A stretch of 64,000 nucleotides of DNA from Myxococcales bacterium (GTDB taxonomy: Bacteria; Myxococcota_A; UBA9042), in the NCBI GenBank assembly GCA_947491025.1, contig CANLIC010000022.1, positions 16,152 to 80,151 on the forward strand. The letters are read 5' to 3'. The translations under genes were made by a program, and so were the position numbers. The notes beneath the pieces were generated by a model. That model was not told the DNA's origin. It was given only the letters and a program-made list of their open reading frames with translations, and did no database searches. Every line of letters starts with the position of its first letter. Position 1 is the stretch's first letter. Of the stretch, positions 63,897 through 64,000 are shown in pieces.

Positions 63897-64000
63897 GATC
63901 GACGAATGCCGTCTCGCAGGCGATGCTGGCCTTGCGACAACCCCGCGTCCGGTACACCCGGGCGCCTACGGGACGGCGATGACGACGTTGATGCAGAACG
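63897..64000. other. Right edge, possible start or end of further genes
   Basis: A plus-strand ATG at 63906 opens a frame to the edge (MPSRRRCWPCDNPASG...), and on the minus strand a frame entering from the right ends FCINVVIAVP at 63966. The latter resembles the ending CVNVLFK of the CARDB lipoprotein. Both are too short to call. Confidence 0.2.

Noticed and set aside
1..64000. tRNA, rRNA, riboswitch or replication origin
   Set aside because: I looked for conserved stems, CCA-type ends and DnaA-box clusters and found none that I could support by eye.

Overview
The window is a very GC-rich bacterial chromosome segment, most likely from the Myxococcota. The pointers are two proteins ending in a MYXO-CTERM-type tail (a GCS/CSA cysteine motif, one hydrophobic stretch, then an arginine cluster), several secreted proteins with MopE-like CDGxDNDCxG motifs, a DUF2330 protein, a eukaryotic-type Ser/Thr kinase with a receiver-like N-terminus, and a large set of Cys-rich, Asp/Thr/Ala-rich lipoproteins. 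I saw no rRNA, tRNA, CRISPR array or intact insertion sequence.

Layout. 0-8.6 kb: a TamB/AsmA-like protein cut by the left edge, preceded in its operon by a MORN-repeat protein; then, divergently, an unknown protein with a long Ala/Glu spacer coupled to an M19-type dipeptidase homologue. 8.7-16.2 kb: on the minus strand hemN, a ParB/SbnI-like protein, the kinase and a DUF1415 protein; on the plus strand nadA. 16.2-24.6 kb: a 2006-residue Cys-repeat lipoprotein, then a DUF1566 lipoprotein and a small DUF1566 protein. 25.3-27.1 kb: a lone OLD-type ATPase/TOPRIM protein, a plausible phage-defence gene. 27.1-31.2 kb: a minus-strand operon of hemerythrin, SDR, had and oah from the anaerobic benzoyl-CoA ring-cleavage pathway; had carries an in-frame amber codon, and the gene after oah seems cut off beside the OLD gene. 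31.4-38 kb: DUF1697, an acidic lipoprotein, a beta-helix lipoprotein, an ECF sigma factor and a GST. 38.4-45.1 kb: DUF2330 MYXO-CTERM protein, a fused tyrosine phosphatase/ADP-ribosylglycohydrolase, a GH31 lipoprotein close to YihQ, and a small unknown protein. 45.3-63.9 kb: five large surface or secreted proteins (Gly-rich, C39-like peptidase, two CARDB-like, one Ig-like), a DUF3465 lipoprotein and a diverged direct repeat of about 300 bp.

How they fit together. Much of the window codes for exported proteins: lipoproteins with extended acidic linkers that probably act as stalks, carrying Cys-knot-like repeats and then beta-rich or enzymatic modules. Their roles cannot be read from sequence. 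The metabolic genes that can be named (hemN, nadA, oah, had) make oxygen-sensitive or anaerobic enzymes, which fits at least part-time low-oxygen life. The strongest candidates for new biology are the phosphatase-ARH fusion, the interrupted had in a ring-cleavage operon, the solitary OLD-type protein, and the expanding lipoprotein family with its duplicated 5' region.

Gene starts were chosen by Shine-Dalgarno match and signal peptide. Statements about families come from memory of those families, not from searches.
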